Shown in pieces: positions 15,651 to 26,773 of a stretch of 33,544 bases of DNA; position 1 is the first letter of the stretch, and each line of letters begins with the position of its first letter. The position numbers and the translations under genes were made by a program. The notes beneath the pieces are model-generated. The model saw only the letters and a list, made by a program, of their open reading frames with translations. It made no database searches and was not told the DNA's origin. Source of the stretch: Acanthamoeba sp. SK_2022b (taxonomy: Eukaryota > Discosea > Longamoebia > Acanthamoebidae); contig JANDJZ010000407.1 in NCBI GenBank assembly GCA_027943245.1, positions 1 to 33,544 on the forward strand, read 5' to 3'.

Positions 15651-18062
15651 TGTGGGCGTGCGTGTGTGCGAGGGCAGTCCGGCGGCGGTGGCGGTGTCGG
15701 TGATCCGCGACGGCATCCGGCCGCAGATGCCCGAGGCGCCGGGCTCGTGTCCGGCCGAGTACGAGGAGCTCATCACGAGCTGCTGGCACACGGACCCGGT
15801 CATCCGGCCCACGTTCCTCGAGATCATGACCCGCCTGTCGGCCATGCACGGCGACTCCACCTCTGGCGGCATGACCTCCTACACCTCCAAGACTTCGACC
15901 TCCTCCTCGGGTGACTCTGGCGGAGCAGGAGGAGGCCGCCCGGCGACAGGGGCGGCGGCGGCCAAGAAGAACCTGTACGGGTCGTGGACGCTGCCGTCGA
16001 CCAACGGGTCGTCGACGTCGACAGGCTCGTCGTCGTCGTCCAACGCCTCCAAGAACCTCTCGGCCGCGCACATGGCCACGGGCGCCGTGAGGGCGCCCGA
16101 GGGCGAGGTGGCCATCGTGTTCACGGACATCACGCGCGCAGCCTCGCTGTGGGAGTTCAACGCGGCGGCCATGCGCGACGCCACCATGGTGCACAACGAG
16201 ACGCTGAGGGCGGCGCTGAGGCGGCACCGGGGCTACGAGGTGGTGTTCATCCGCGACCGGAACAGCGGCGAGGGCTCGTTCTGCATGGCCTTCCAGCACG
16301 CGTCGGACGCGCTGGCGTGGTGCTGCGACGTGCAGCTGGCCCTGCTGGAGGCCTCGTGGCCGGAGGCTCTGCTGGAGCACCCCGGCGCGGCCGAGGAGTG
16401 GGGCGACACCGACGATCGGTATGGCCATACCTGATGTGGCTGTGTCACAGATACCGACTGACCACTCGCCGGTTATGTGGTGGCTTTGGCTGCGTGGTGG
16501 GGGAGCAGGGTGCTGTACAAGGGACTGCGAGTGAGGATGGGAGTGCACTTGGGTATGGCCAAGGCGGTGCGCGACCCGATGACGCGGCGCGTGGAGTACA
16601 TCGGACCGGTGGTCAATGCGGCGGCGCGCATCACGGCCATGACGCACGGCGGCCAGATCGTCATGAGCCACGCCGTCCACGAGAAGCTCTCCGCCGCTCC
16701 CTCCACCGCCACCACTGCTGGCGCCGCCGGAGGAGTGGAAGCCGCAGGCGAGCCCAAGAGCGCCGCCTCAACCGGTGCTGCCGCCGCTGCCGGAGGAGGA
16801 GCGCAACAGGGTCGGGTGGTGTGTCTGGGCAAGTTCGAGATGCCCGACGTGCCTCAAGGTACGTCCACTGTTCATCTCTCGTCTCCGGTGCCCCTCCCCA
16901 CTCGCTCGCGCACCGATGATCACTCCCAATGTACACACATCACGACTACACAGGAGCGAAGCTGTATGAGATGAAGGTCAAGGGCCTGGAGGGGCGCTTC
17001 TTCGGTGGCGTGACCGACAAGGATGTCGAGGGCACGTCGTCGTCGTCCGGCGGCGGCCCGTCGAGCGGCGTGTCCGACGACCACAAGCACAAGGACAAGG
17101 AGGTCGAGCACGCCAGCTACACCAGCGGCGCAGCCTCATCCGATGGGCGCGGCGAGATGCAGACGGCGGTGGGCGAGGGCATGATGTTCAAGGAGGACAC
17201 GTTCCTCACGTCGGCCAACCTGTGCCGATGGATCATCGACTTCCACGAGATCCAGGTGGGCAAGCAGGTCGGGCTGGGCTCGTACGGCGTGGTGTTCCGC
17301 GGCAAGTGGAAGGGCGTCGAGGTGGCCGTCAAGCGCTTCATCAAGCAGAAGCTCGACGAGCGGCGCATGCTCGAGTTCCGCGCCGAGATGGCCTTCCTCT
17401 CGGAGCTCCACCACCCCAACATCGTGCTGTTCATCGGGGCGTGCGTGAAGAAGCCCAACCTGTGCATCGTGACCGAGTTCATGAAGCAGGGCAGCCTGCG
17501 CGACATCCTGGCCAACAACGCCATCAAGCTCGCGTGGAAGCAGAAGCTGCGCATGCTGCGCTCGGCGGCTCTGGGCATCAACTACCTCCACTCGCTCCAT
17601 CCGGTCATCGTGCACCGCGACGTCAAGCCCTCCAACCTGCTGGTGGACGAGAACTGGAACGTGAAGGTGGCCGACTTTGGGTTCGCGCGCATCAAGGAGG
17701 AGAACGCGACGATGACGCGGTGCGGCACGCCGTGCTGGACGGCGCCGGAGATCATCCGCGGCGAGAAGTACGACGAGCGCGCCGACGTGTTCTCGTTCGG
17801 CGTCGTCATGTGGCAGGTGGTGACGCGCAAGGAGCCCTACGCCGGGCGCAACTTCATGGGCGTGTCGTTGGACGTGCTCGAGGGCAAGCGGCCGCAGATT
17901 CCAGGCGACTGTCCGGCCGAGTTCCGCAAGGTGATGAAGAAGTGCTGGCACGCGTCGGCCGACAAGAGGCCCACCATGGAGCGCGTGGTGGCCTTCCTCG
18001 ACAAGGAGATCGGCGACGACGACACTGCCGGTGGCGCTCCCAGCGGCCTCAACATGGCCTAA
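11095..18062 (+). CDS. Receptor-like PBP/PBP/EGF/TM/kinase-cyclase-kinase protein, copy 2 (complete)
   Basis: The 20 exons are 11095-11152, 11227-11323, 11427-11487, 11576-11710, 11795-12106, 12164-12477, 12563-12912, 13029-13101, 13190-13499, 13586-13721, 13876-14023, 14111-14358, 14452-14601, 14688-14797, 14884-15000, 15087-15183, 15286-15556, 15678-16418, 16509-16858 and 16954-18062. They total 1728 residues. Residues 1-20 are a signal peptide. PstS-like domain 1 spans about 22-345 (VDFVSTD, GAIWAGDITVWND) and domain 2 about 350-690 (YLGEITMWDD, SWPLATF). An EGF-like module at about 700-733 has spacing C-x6-C-x5-C-x4-C-x-C-x8-C. The transmembrane helix is at about 748-772. Kinase 1 spans about 785-1055, with K, HRDLKSLN, DFG and APE present. 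The cyclase-like domain spans about 1135-1325, and kinase 2 about 1453-1705, also with all catalytic motifs. The ectodomain would face outward and both kinases the cytosol. Ligand and substrates are unknown. Confidence 0.9.
12107..12163 (+). other. Putative GC-AG intron in receptor copy 2
   Basis: Reading frame continuity between MAWLK and NTTNG requires a 57-bp intron starting GCACGT and ending ATATATAG. The nearby GT at 12111 would shift the frame. It is the only non-GT donor in my 19-intron model of this gene. The equivalent exon border of copy 1 lies outside the window. Confidence 0.7.
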
Positions 18063-18185
18063 AGCCCCAGGAAGAGCGAAAGCGAAAGGCACTCTGAGTG
18101 TGTGGTTGGTGTAGGACTAGGCGTATTGAGATAGATTGAGGTCAGACCCTGGCCTCTAATTGCGTAACTTCCAGCATTGGCATTT
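18063..18185. other. 3' flank of receptor copy 2
   Basis: This is the short 3' flank after the TAA at 18060-18062. It marks the drop from GC-rich gene sequence to the lower-GC repeat region. I see no polyadenylation signal that I would defend. Confidence 0.4.
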
Positions 18186-18960
18186 TCAACTCGCAGCATC
18201 TAAATTGTGGTGAGAAGTTTCAACTGCAGTGGTAGAAAAAGAAATGTTTAGGAAGCACAATTCACATACTGTTGTGCTGTTGTGTTTCGATGATTGAAAT
18301 TTGCAGATGTAGGGCAAGAAAGTGAGTGAGTTGTCAAGCTGCATAAGTGTTCTTGTTCTCAGCATAGCAGTTGTCAGCCAGGAGGTAGAGAGTGTGTGGC
18401 ATGGGCAATCAGCTGGGATAGCAGAAAGGCAAGAACACAAGTGGTTGAAGAGGGTGGTGATGATGAAGTTGGGGTCCTTGGGCCAGGAATGCTGAGATAG
18501 AGGTGCTTGCCTGAGGCATGATCAATGAGGCCACCCAAACACATGGTGTATCTGTGGTTAAAGTGCGTGCAGCTCTTGGGGAGGGGATGGTGAGTGGGCA
18601 GAGGCAGGGGTTGGAGTAGTCAAAACTGACATACTGGCTGGGACAAGAGCATGCACTGCTAGCCCTGTGTATGTGGGAGAGACGTTCAGAACAAGCAAGG
18701 CAAGATAGGCAGCAGCTTCAGCAGCTGACTTGGCCCATCAACAAAGCTGCTGGAGCTCCAAGCAGGTGGTGCACTTGCCCAGGCAAGGGGCATAGTAAAT
18801 CCATCCTTGAGCTGGAGGGTTAGAAAGAGGTGGACATGATGGTGATGATCATGACCTTCTGCTCATTGCATGAGGCGTACTTGTGGCGCAGAGCAGAAGC
18901 CTGCTCAAGGCTGAGTCAATTCAAACATTGGTAAGTGCAGCAGGGATGATTGAGTACTGA
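18186..18960 (-). pseudogene. Degenerate transposase-like remnant
   Basis: Read on the - strand, three frames in turn give weakly coding text. The best piece (complement of about 18337-18390) reads LLADNCYAENKNTYAA. It resembles the ADNC-x-x-x-NKN signature of DDE-type transposase-like proteins found in many eukaryotic repeats, as I recall them (DUF7869-like). Stops and frame changes break it every 50-90 codons. The first block near 18900 contains ALRHKYASCNEQK. The family call is tentative. Confidence 0.3.
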
Positions 18961-19394
18961 TTCAAGGGATTTATGAGGATTGGTGAGCCTGAAAGCTTTT
19001 ACAGGCATGGCAAGGGCCCTTTCAGCTGGAGACCAAATAAAGAGGGGAGTGAACCTGCATCATGGAGAGAGCATGGGACCCATAAGGTCAGATGCAAGTG
19101 GTGAGGTTGGAGGTGTGACATGTTCATAGAGTGATGAATGAATAAATGGAGCTAGGTTAAATTGATGATCAGCAAAGAGCTAAGATTGCTTTAGGGAAAA
19201 GCACCAGTAAATCAGAAAGGGATTGAGGTGAATGGCAACGAGATATAGCCTATGGAAAGAGTGCATACAAGTGTGGAATTGTAGGAGAGAGTTCATACAA
19301 GCATTTATTTACAAACTTCAAATCCAATGTGTGTTGGATTTGATCGTGTGCCATTTGTGACACTGCAGGAATGCAAAAAGTGTGGCAAAAACAA
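18961..19394. other. Non-coding stretch
   Basis: No open frame of note on either strand and moderately AT-rich. It ends with the first unit of the 134-bp-spaced direct repeat described next. I see nothing else. Confidence 0.4.
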
Positions 19395-19535
19395 TTAATA
19401 GGATTCATTGTTGTGGGGACTTTCGCACATCAAAACATCCAGAAATGGACTTGGCCTACAACGTGTGTCAGATTTGATTGTGTGTGATTTGTGACACTGT
19501 GTGCATGCAAAAAGCAGTGCATAAGAAAAATAATG
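19331..19535. repeat. Imperfect direct repeat, about 68-bp units spaced 134 bp
   Basis: Units begin at about 19331 and 19465. They share GTGT-AGATTTGAT-GTGTG, ATTTGTGACACTG and ATGCAAAAAG in order. They flank the 3' end of the reverse-transcriptase remnant on the - strand. They may be element termini or an unrelated tandem duplication. Confidence 0.6.
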
Positions 19536-20801
19536 GAAATCTGAGTTGTGCTCAAAACAGTCTGAAATGGTCTTTACCTGCAATCCGCCATGCGTCAGAT
19601 GAGAAAATCCAAGAAAAAGCTTCAATGGCTGGATCTGCACCCCCTGCCTCAGGCACACGTTCCTCACAGAGGCCACCAGCTGATTGCGCATGTTGCACAG
19701 CTCCTCCTGTGTCTGCAACAACACAACAATGTGGTCTAGGGATGCTGACACAAAGATCCCCTGCCTCTGCCACTCTGCCAGCATGCACTGCACCATCTTG
19801 GTGAAGACCGACAGGGAGATCTTGAGCCCAAAGGGGAGCACCTGGTAGTGAAACCAGTGGTTGCCAACCTGAAAACCCAGCAGCTCCCTTGCCTCCATGG
19901 CCATGATGATGTGGTGGTAGCCCTGCACCAAGTCAAATGTGCTCATCCACCAGTTCTTCCCAGCAAGGTGGGCTACTGTTGACAGGCCCTTGAACTTGCA
20001 CTGTTGGTCCCTGAGAGCCCTGTTCACAGCCCTCAGGTCAATCACCAGCTGCCACTTCTTTGGGCCCTTCTTTGGCACCAGGAAGATAGGTGAGATGAAG
20101 TGAATCCCTGGTGGCTTGGTGCTGCACTTGCCCCCACTGCACCATTCTTGACCAGACTCCACCTAAGCCATCCATGCCAGCTGCCCAGTTGTCATGGGGT
20201 ACATCCATGTGTCCTCCACCGTGTGTGACAGCAGTGCCAGTGGCACCCCATCCACCAGCCAACAAAGCACCTGGCCTGATGCACCAATCTGCTGCCACTT
20301 GTTGACATGCTCCACAAACAGTCCCACTGGCTGTGCCAGTGTTGTAGGTGTCCCAAGGGGCAATGTGGCCATCCTGCTGCAGGCAGCCAGGTCCCCACCC
20401 TCACTGCCCCCTCCACCATGTCCACCTCCACCTGCTCCACCAACTTGCCCCTGGGGTCCCCCACTCACCTGCTCAGAGCTGGCTGCTGGCTGTGTCTGCC
20501 TCTGAGCCATGCACTCCCACGCAATGTCTGGCCAACCTGCAGTTATAGCATGCCCAATCCTGGCTCCCAGATGTTGCTGCATGCAGGCGCTTAAGATCCT
20601 CCCAGGGGAATGTGCCATCACAAGGCTCCTGCCACCACTGCTGTCCCCACCAGAGCCTCCCATGGTCCTACTGGCAGAGCTGCCTCCATTGCTGTGCCAT
20701 GTGAGGACCTGATCCACCACATCAACACGCTGCTTAGCCCCAGACAAGTCAACATCTGCCTGAGCACACAGCTCCCACAAGCAAGCAAGCTTGAGGCCCA
20801 A
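19395..20801 (-). pseudogene. DIRS-like retroelement gag/reverse-transcriptase remnant
   Basis: On the - strand a frame from 20801 reaches a TAG at 20165-20163 and then continues in the same frame to 19395. The upstream part has a Gly/Ser-rich gag-like stretch and a W-x-x-IGA-x-x-VLCWL segment typical of the region before DIRS/Ngaro-type reverse transcriptase. The second part has SPIFLVPKKG, LVIDLRAVN, FDLVQGYHHI, LPFGL and VFTK, all reverse-transcriptase landmarks. The catalytic Y-x-D-D box is degraded to SLDH, so the enzyme is inactive. No RNase H or tyrosine recombinase was found. It fits DIRS-like elements better than Ty3, because of GYHHI and FTK, but this is by eye. Confidence 0.7.
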
Positions 20802-23230
20802 AAGAATATCCTCAGATGCATCCTGTTAGAGGCACTTTGCGTTGTCTGCCTTCTCACTCATCTCAAAGTGTAGTCCAAGACACCATCGTGTCACATTAAG
20901 AGAGAAAAAACATACTGTCCTTTCCTAAAAACCTCTTTGTGTCCACTCAACAACGCCCATGTCAGCACGCACAGCTTCCCTCCCTTCTCCTTGGGCTCTA
21001 TGGCTTGGAATAAAGTTCATTCCCATGCCTGTCAGCGCAGAACTGCCCTTTTTATTCCTGCCTGTTTGGTGACAGAATTTCTGCACCTCTTTTATATCTC
21101 CAGTCATGTATGAACACTTGTGATGTATCTTGTGCCATCAAGGTAAGTGTGATTGGCCATTCATGGCAATTGTCATCCATGGCAACCAAGGCGTAGAGGG
21201 GGAGGCCATGGTGTTATCACAGTCCAATACCTTAGCAACTCCAACAAAGCCTGGCCTGCATGCAGAAGACCTTCTTCCTGCTCTTGGTGCCACACCTATT
21301 AGGACCACCCTCATCCTCCAACTCCCCAGTACTTGGCTGTCCTGCTGTCTCCTCCTCCTGTTCCTCCTTGCTCTCCAATCTTCTTGCAGACTCCCTCCTC
21401 CTCTTTTGCGCCTCCTGCCCCTTGCTCCCTGTTGCCTGGGGCACCACCCCGCCCTGTCTGCTGGGCACAGGGCCCCTCATCTTGGATTTCTGCATGTGTC
21501 TCCACTTGAGTATGCAATCACCAATCTGATCAATTGAGCTGCATGCATCAACACCCACATCTCTTGCAAGATTCTGCAGCCTTGGTTCTGTCACACAAAG
21601 GTGCAGATGAAAGTCCAGTTGTTTGAACAAAACAATGTACAGAACTCAAAAAGTTATGCAGGTAAACTGAAAGAAGTGAAGTGTTTATTGAAGGTGGCTG
21701 CTGCAGTAAATTAATGATGAGGAGTGCCCCTGGCATAGGGAGTGGAGGGTGTATGCAGTCAGGATGGATGGGTCAAGCTCATCATAGAAGGAGATGAGGC
21801 TCCCAAGGGCAGTGCCATCCATGCTGCAGGCAAGGAAGTGCATGGCCCATGTGGCATAGTTCTAGTGTGGATACTCAAAATCTGGAGCTCAGTGGGTGAA
21901 GGCAGAAGGTAAGGTACCAGTAGAAGTTGGTGAGGGCAAGAGGGATCATCATGCTGTAGGTGGGGTTGGCGTTGTAGATGGTGTGTATGTAGTAGTTGGG
22001 TGTGGGGAAAGATGATGCTGGTGAGGAGGAACTGGTGGAAGGAAGGATGGAGTAGAATTTTGTTCTCAGAGAGAGTGCTCAGGGTAGCAGGGATGTGGCA
22101 ACTGTCCTCCCACCTGACTGGAGGGATGGTGATGTGGCTGAGGTAGCATGCAGGTGCTGGGAAGGGTGAAGGGGGATGAGGGAGAAGGTTTCTGGATGGT
22201 CTCAAAAAGGGCAGCTGGAGTGGCTGAACAGAAGAACAAAGAAGCCTCTTATATGAGGAGCAGGACAAGCATCAGAGTAGCAAACAGTTGAGTAGTGGAA
22301 GGTGCACCAATTGCAAAGAGTGAGGGAGGATGAGTGCGCAGAGATGGGTGCAGCAAGGTTGACTGCAGAAGGGGTTATGTAGATTCCAATGCTGTGGTCC
22401 TTGGAAAGGCGCTGTGCAGCATCCTCAGCGTTGAGGACTGTCCACGTTGTGAAGGGCAATATCACGCACAAACCTGGAACAACTGCAGATGGTGCAGCAA
22501 CTGCAGTAGCCTCTGAAAAGAAGATCCTGGCTTATGGTCTCCTCAGCCTCTTCTTCCTCCACTAACTCCTGCTCAGAAACCCAGTGCCTGGAAAAGCTCC
22601 TGAGTAATTATAAGAAGTGAGTGATAACACTGAGCACAGAACGGTAAAGTTACATTGGAGTACCACTCCTTGTTAAGAATTTGGGCAGTAGAAGAAACTT
22701 GTGCTTGGGGGATGTGGGCAAGGGCAGGATGATTTGCCCAGAAGTCAGCAGCCTTGTGGAAAATGTCCTCAGGGGTGATGCTGACATGGTGACAGGTAGC
22801 AGTTTCAGCAATAATTTGCTAAAGTGCTCCTGGCTGGACAGGTAGCCCTTCAGCTGCAGATGCTAAAGCTGCGCTTACACCATATCCCAGTTCTCAAAGA
22901 GGGAGGGAACTAAGTGGAATATTGTCAGCAGGGAGCAGAGGAGGTAAATACCATATTTTGGTGTGTGATCATGCCACTTCTTCCAGTGGTGGAGCACTGC
23001 CATCTTGTGCAGCTCCATGAGCCACTGCCAACAAGGTTGATGTTGCTGATTGTGATCTGTTGCTTCTGTGGCAGGTTTCTGTTCTCAGTTTGAATCCACC
23101 TGACATACCAAGAAAGAGTTAAAACCAGGACCAGTGGTGTTGTGGAGGGGAGTAAAAAACTGACAGACTCAAATCCAATGTGCATAGATTGTGGCACAAT
23201 GAAAAAAAGGAAAGAATAAAATCCCTTACT
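20802..23230 (-). other. Repeat-derived region with fragmentary - strand frames
   Basis: No intact gene. The - strand shows short open pieces: 21107-20925 (Lys/Gly-rich), 21630-21232 (hydrophilic, Glu/Arg-rich, 132 codons), 22268-21759 (Pro/Leu-rich, 169 codons), about 22471-22330 (LNAEDAAQRL piece) and about 23060-22910 (Trp/His-rich piece with KKWHDHTPKYG). The 22471-21990 stretch resembles about 30000-29640 at several points in the same order, so these are two old copies of one repeat family. I cannot name it. Confidence 0.4.
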
Positions 23231-23238
23231 TAGGTGAG

Positions 23239-23765
23239 TTGAGCAAACAAAAATCAGGACGTCGGCGGCCAGCCGTTCGTAGAAAGCCTGAGCCAGAGCC
23301 CGCGACCAATAAGGCCAGTCAGCGTCGCGTGCCGATTGGGCGGCGGGGTTTGGGGTGGGTGGGCTACCTTCTTGCGGAAGATGCTGGCGAGCGCGTCGGG
23401 AATCTCGTCGAGGTTGGTGGGGGGCTGGACGGAGAGGAGCTCAAAATCGATGTGGGTGGCCATGGTGAACTGGAAGCTCTTCTTCTTGGCGCCGCCGCTG
23501 GTGGCCTCATCTTGGGCACCGCTGCGCTCGGCGGGCTCTGGGTCTCGCCCGCTTCCCTCAACATTTGCCCCCCCCCCTCTCTGCCACAGCTGTCTGACCG
23601 TGCGTGCGGGAATCTCGTGTGCGCGTGTGCAGCACGTGGCAAGGCCCGCTACCCGCGGTTGGAGGAGTTGGAGTGGCGGGAGCGCGGGGAGCACCTGGCG
23701 CGGTTCGTGCGCACGGCGTGGACGGGCCTCGTGGTGTCGCTCGACTACAAGTCCCTCAAAGGCGC
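23239..23765 (+). pseudogene. GC-rich host-gene scrap resembling the N-terminal part of an ABC1/ADCK-type protein
   Basis: The + strand end of this segment (about 23640-23760) reads RLEELEWRERG, then ARFVRTAWTGLVVSLDYK. This resembles the segment before the kinase-like domain of ABC1/ADCK (UbiB family) proteins. Homology stops abruptly at about 23757. Earlier (about 23430-23520) the opposite strand has a short coding-looking piece (FQFTMATHIDFELLS) followed by a possible splice donor after RKK. GC content is sharply above the surrounding repeats, so this looks like captured gene DNA. The identification is tentative. Confidence 0.3.
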
Positions 23766-23995
23766 CTCTGAGCAGCGATGGCGGTGAGCTCCTTGGACGA
23801 GGCTCTGTCCTGACCGGTGGAGATGGAGCTCTTGATCTTGACTTCGACGGCACGCTCACGAGCCTCGAGATGCTCAAGATTGAGGGCCACGACCTTCTTG
23901 CTGTCCTTGATGTCCTTGCTGATGGGCAGCTGCTTCTTTTGCCTGTTCAGCTCTTCGAGCTTGCGGCTGCCAAGTGGGATATACCAAGAACTCCA
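23756..23995 (-). pseudogene. GC-rich gene scrap encoding a charged, helix-prone segment
   Basis: On the - strand about 80 codons read as a charged, probably helical protein piece (LEELNRQKKQL, NLEHLEARERAVEVKIKSS, KELTAIAAQR). It abuts the previous scrap in opposite orientation within about 10 bp, which argues for rearrangement. It has no start, no domain I can name and no continuation beyond the edges. Confidence 0.3.
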
Positions 23996-26384
23996 AAAGC
24001 GCTGTGTAGTTTGTAGCTTGGCCACGTGGTTTAAAGCATGGCAAGCAGCCAGTCTTGTAGTAGTTGAAGGCCTTTTCAAATCATTCAAGAGCATCTATGA
24101 AGTTTTTGAAACCACAGATTTGGTCCAGAATGAGCCAGTTAAGGTGGTGTCCCTCCACCTCAGAGCGGACACTGTAGTAGTTGTCCCACATTGCCAAACA
24201 ACAACTTGATGATTACAATTGAGGGCCTCTGGATGAGGTGATGTGAAGATGAGACCCTGTTTCAACCCAATGCGCATTGGGGTCATGTGACAAGTGCAAA
24301 CATACCAAATTTGTCAGTGTCCTCATGGTTAACCTGCTTGGCATTGAGAAAACGTATTATGAAAGGCTTGGTAGTAACATAGCCTCCCACAACAATGCTT
24401 TGCAACAAATGACAATCGCCTGGCACCATGACACTGGTGACACTCTGAACTGCATCACAAAGTGTTGCACATTGGTTCATGTGATTATTGCGCTATCTTA
24501 ATTGCAACATTGATCCAATGCACATCAAGTCATTACCAAGCTATTGCTCAGCATCTGTCTATGGTGTTGCTTGTTGTGCAGAGAGCCTCATCCATGGGCT
24601 GGAAAACTTCCAATCCATTCAGGACAATCCCAACTTCCAGGGATGACCTTGACCCCTGACCAACCCCAATGTGACATTCTCCAAGGTTACCTGCAGAGCT
24701 CCATGCCCTCTGTCAGGAAAACTAGGGCAGGTGTCACTTCAGGTGCAAAGTGCTTCATCTGCCTCTGCTTCTCCACTGGATCCTCATTGTTGTTGATGAT
24801 GACTGTGTGCTGTTTTCTTGCCCTTTTGTGAGGGGTGCCCCTGGCAACCTCCTCCTCCTCCTATTCTTCTTCCTTCTCCTCCTCTGGGGGGCTGAGCAGC
24901 CTTTTGGGTGTAGATGGGCCTGCTTCCACTGACCTGATGTGCATTGGGGTTGCCTTGATGGATGGGGTCTCCTCCTGATGTTGTGCACAGGAGCTTCTTC
25001 CCAACTTTGTTCAACTGCACAACTTCCAATGTCATCCACACTGACCAGGGTACACAGCTGCTCAATGCATCTTCTATGCATTTAATCCCACTGCATTCAT
25101 GTATGCAATGCCAGGAACACTCTTTGCCCCCACCTTCTTTGGAACTCATGTGCAAGCGCGCCCATTCAAGCCCAATTGTTCACCCAAGAAGCACAAGAAG
25201 CGCCACTGGAGCACCCACAATGACAACTTTCAGGAGAAGTGCAGTAGCAAGAAGAGGGACTCCTTCCCCCTCAAGGGACAAGGACACTAGGGTAAGCAAG
25301 TCCCAAAAGCGCCATTTGTCCTCATCTTCTTCCTCTTCTTTCTCTTCCTCTTCTTCCTTCAAGCACCAAGATTTGGAGGAGGAGGATCTCTTCAATGAAG
25401 AAGAGCCTGAGACCTCCCTGTGGTTAACTTGCACTTGCAAATACAGCCTTCTTTTGTTTTATTCCAATTCTACCCTTTTGCAAGGTTCAAGTTGGTACCT
25501 TGTGCTGCAAGCACCTGAATAATTGAAGCTTCATGTGAACCCTTTATCTGTCCCAGAAGAACTATATCTATCCTGTCCACCCTTTTACCCTGTTTTTCCT
25601 ACTGACATAATCAAAATTAGATATTTTTAGCAATGACATCGCAGGAGTTCTCAAAATATTACCATATCAAATTAACTTTGTTAAAATTTAAAAAATTTAA
25701 TTTCATCAAAGACTAAAAATGCTATCTCAAATATGCATATGATTCCCTAAACTCAATTTTATCTATCTAAAATTAGGATTTAAAATCAATTTTAAGTGAC
25801 TGGACCTCTCATTTGATAATAGAGGTGGTTATTTGAAGATGTCACTTTTTCCCAATGTGCACTAATCCACCACTTCACAATACAGACTGCCTGCTTTTAT
25901 GCTGCACAGCTACCAAACAAAAGCCCCTTCTCCATAGGTTCATCATCTCACTACACAGTGGGGGGGAAGAGCTGACTCCCTAACATGACAGGTCACTCAG
26001 AACCTCATGTTTACCATTTCTTTCATTATCCCACAGGAAGATCTGTCAGGCAAAGGACCACCAGTGTACATTAAGCCTGTTCCTGTGCACAGTGATGATC
26101 TGTGCAATCCAGAAGTCCTGTATAAACAGAAGCCTAATCTGCCTGGACAGCTACCCACAGTCCAGTTGCAAAGAAGAAGTGCAAGATGGAACAACTGTGA
26201 TCCTAATCTGTAGGTGGAAGAGGGCTGTCTAGTAGCAATTTGTGTGAGGGTGTGAGCAGAGAGGCCATCTAAAATGGAGGGAAGAGAATGAAGAGAGGGG
26301 CATTGCAACAGTTGTCCATAAACTCTGCTATTCAGCTAAACCTTTGCCAATGGTCTATCTGCAGACCTTTGTCACTAGCCACAA
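23996..26384. other. Repeat region without a supported gene, including an AT-rich patch
   Basis: Two adjoining - strand frames (24480-24283 and 24286-24095) together look like a piece of a mobile-element protein, but show no motif I can assign. The + strand has only short frames, with Ser-rich or Leu-rich low complexity near 24840-24890 and 25315-25365. About 25600-25800 is strikingly AT-rich. Nothing else is supported. Confidence 0.4.
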
Positions 26385-26773
26385 GGGCTCACACGTGCCT
26401 CACTGGCTTGTTGACGTCAGTGAAGGACACTGAACTTTGTGCACACCTGTTCATTGAAGCATACAGCCCTCCTGTGCAGTGGCGTTGTTGCAGAGCCAGC
26501 ACAAAAGATCGTGGTCAGGCATATGCCACCTGCCATTGTTGATGAAGCTCACCGCTTGCAGCTCGCCCAACAGCATGGACCTGGCCAAGCTCTCTAACGC
26601 CTTGCATACTGTGGTGGTGAGGGTACTATGACTGTCAGCTGGAGGTGCCTGTGTTGTTCGCACACACAAGTTGGCGCACCTCTGCTGCTGGTCAAGCTAC
26701 TGGTCTCTGTCCACAGGGCGCCCAGTTCAAGCGTGAGGGCCAGGTCATTGGCTGCAGTCACTTGCCTCTGTTC
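26385..26773 (-). pseudogene. 3' end of a second ankyrin/F-box/GTPase gene copy
   Basis: Read on the - strand this matches 8539-8915 of the intact gene: the last two exons, the intron between them and about 60 bp past the stop. It keeps the G5-like ETSS segment, the ALESLARS helix and a final CMLQ. Retention of the intron shows a DNA-level duplication, not a retrocopy. It ends at 26773, where the copia-like insertion begins, and resumes at 28833. Confidence 0.8.

Noticed and set aside
15633..15668. A second long TG microsatellite in copy 2
   Set aside because: It is short and interrupted; it only shows the ancestral state of the copy 1 tract.
21130..21537. A 135-codon + strand frame
   Set aside because: Leu/Pro-rich text opposite a - strand frame of similar length, with no motif. 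It is repeat-derived.
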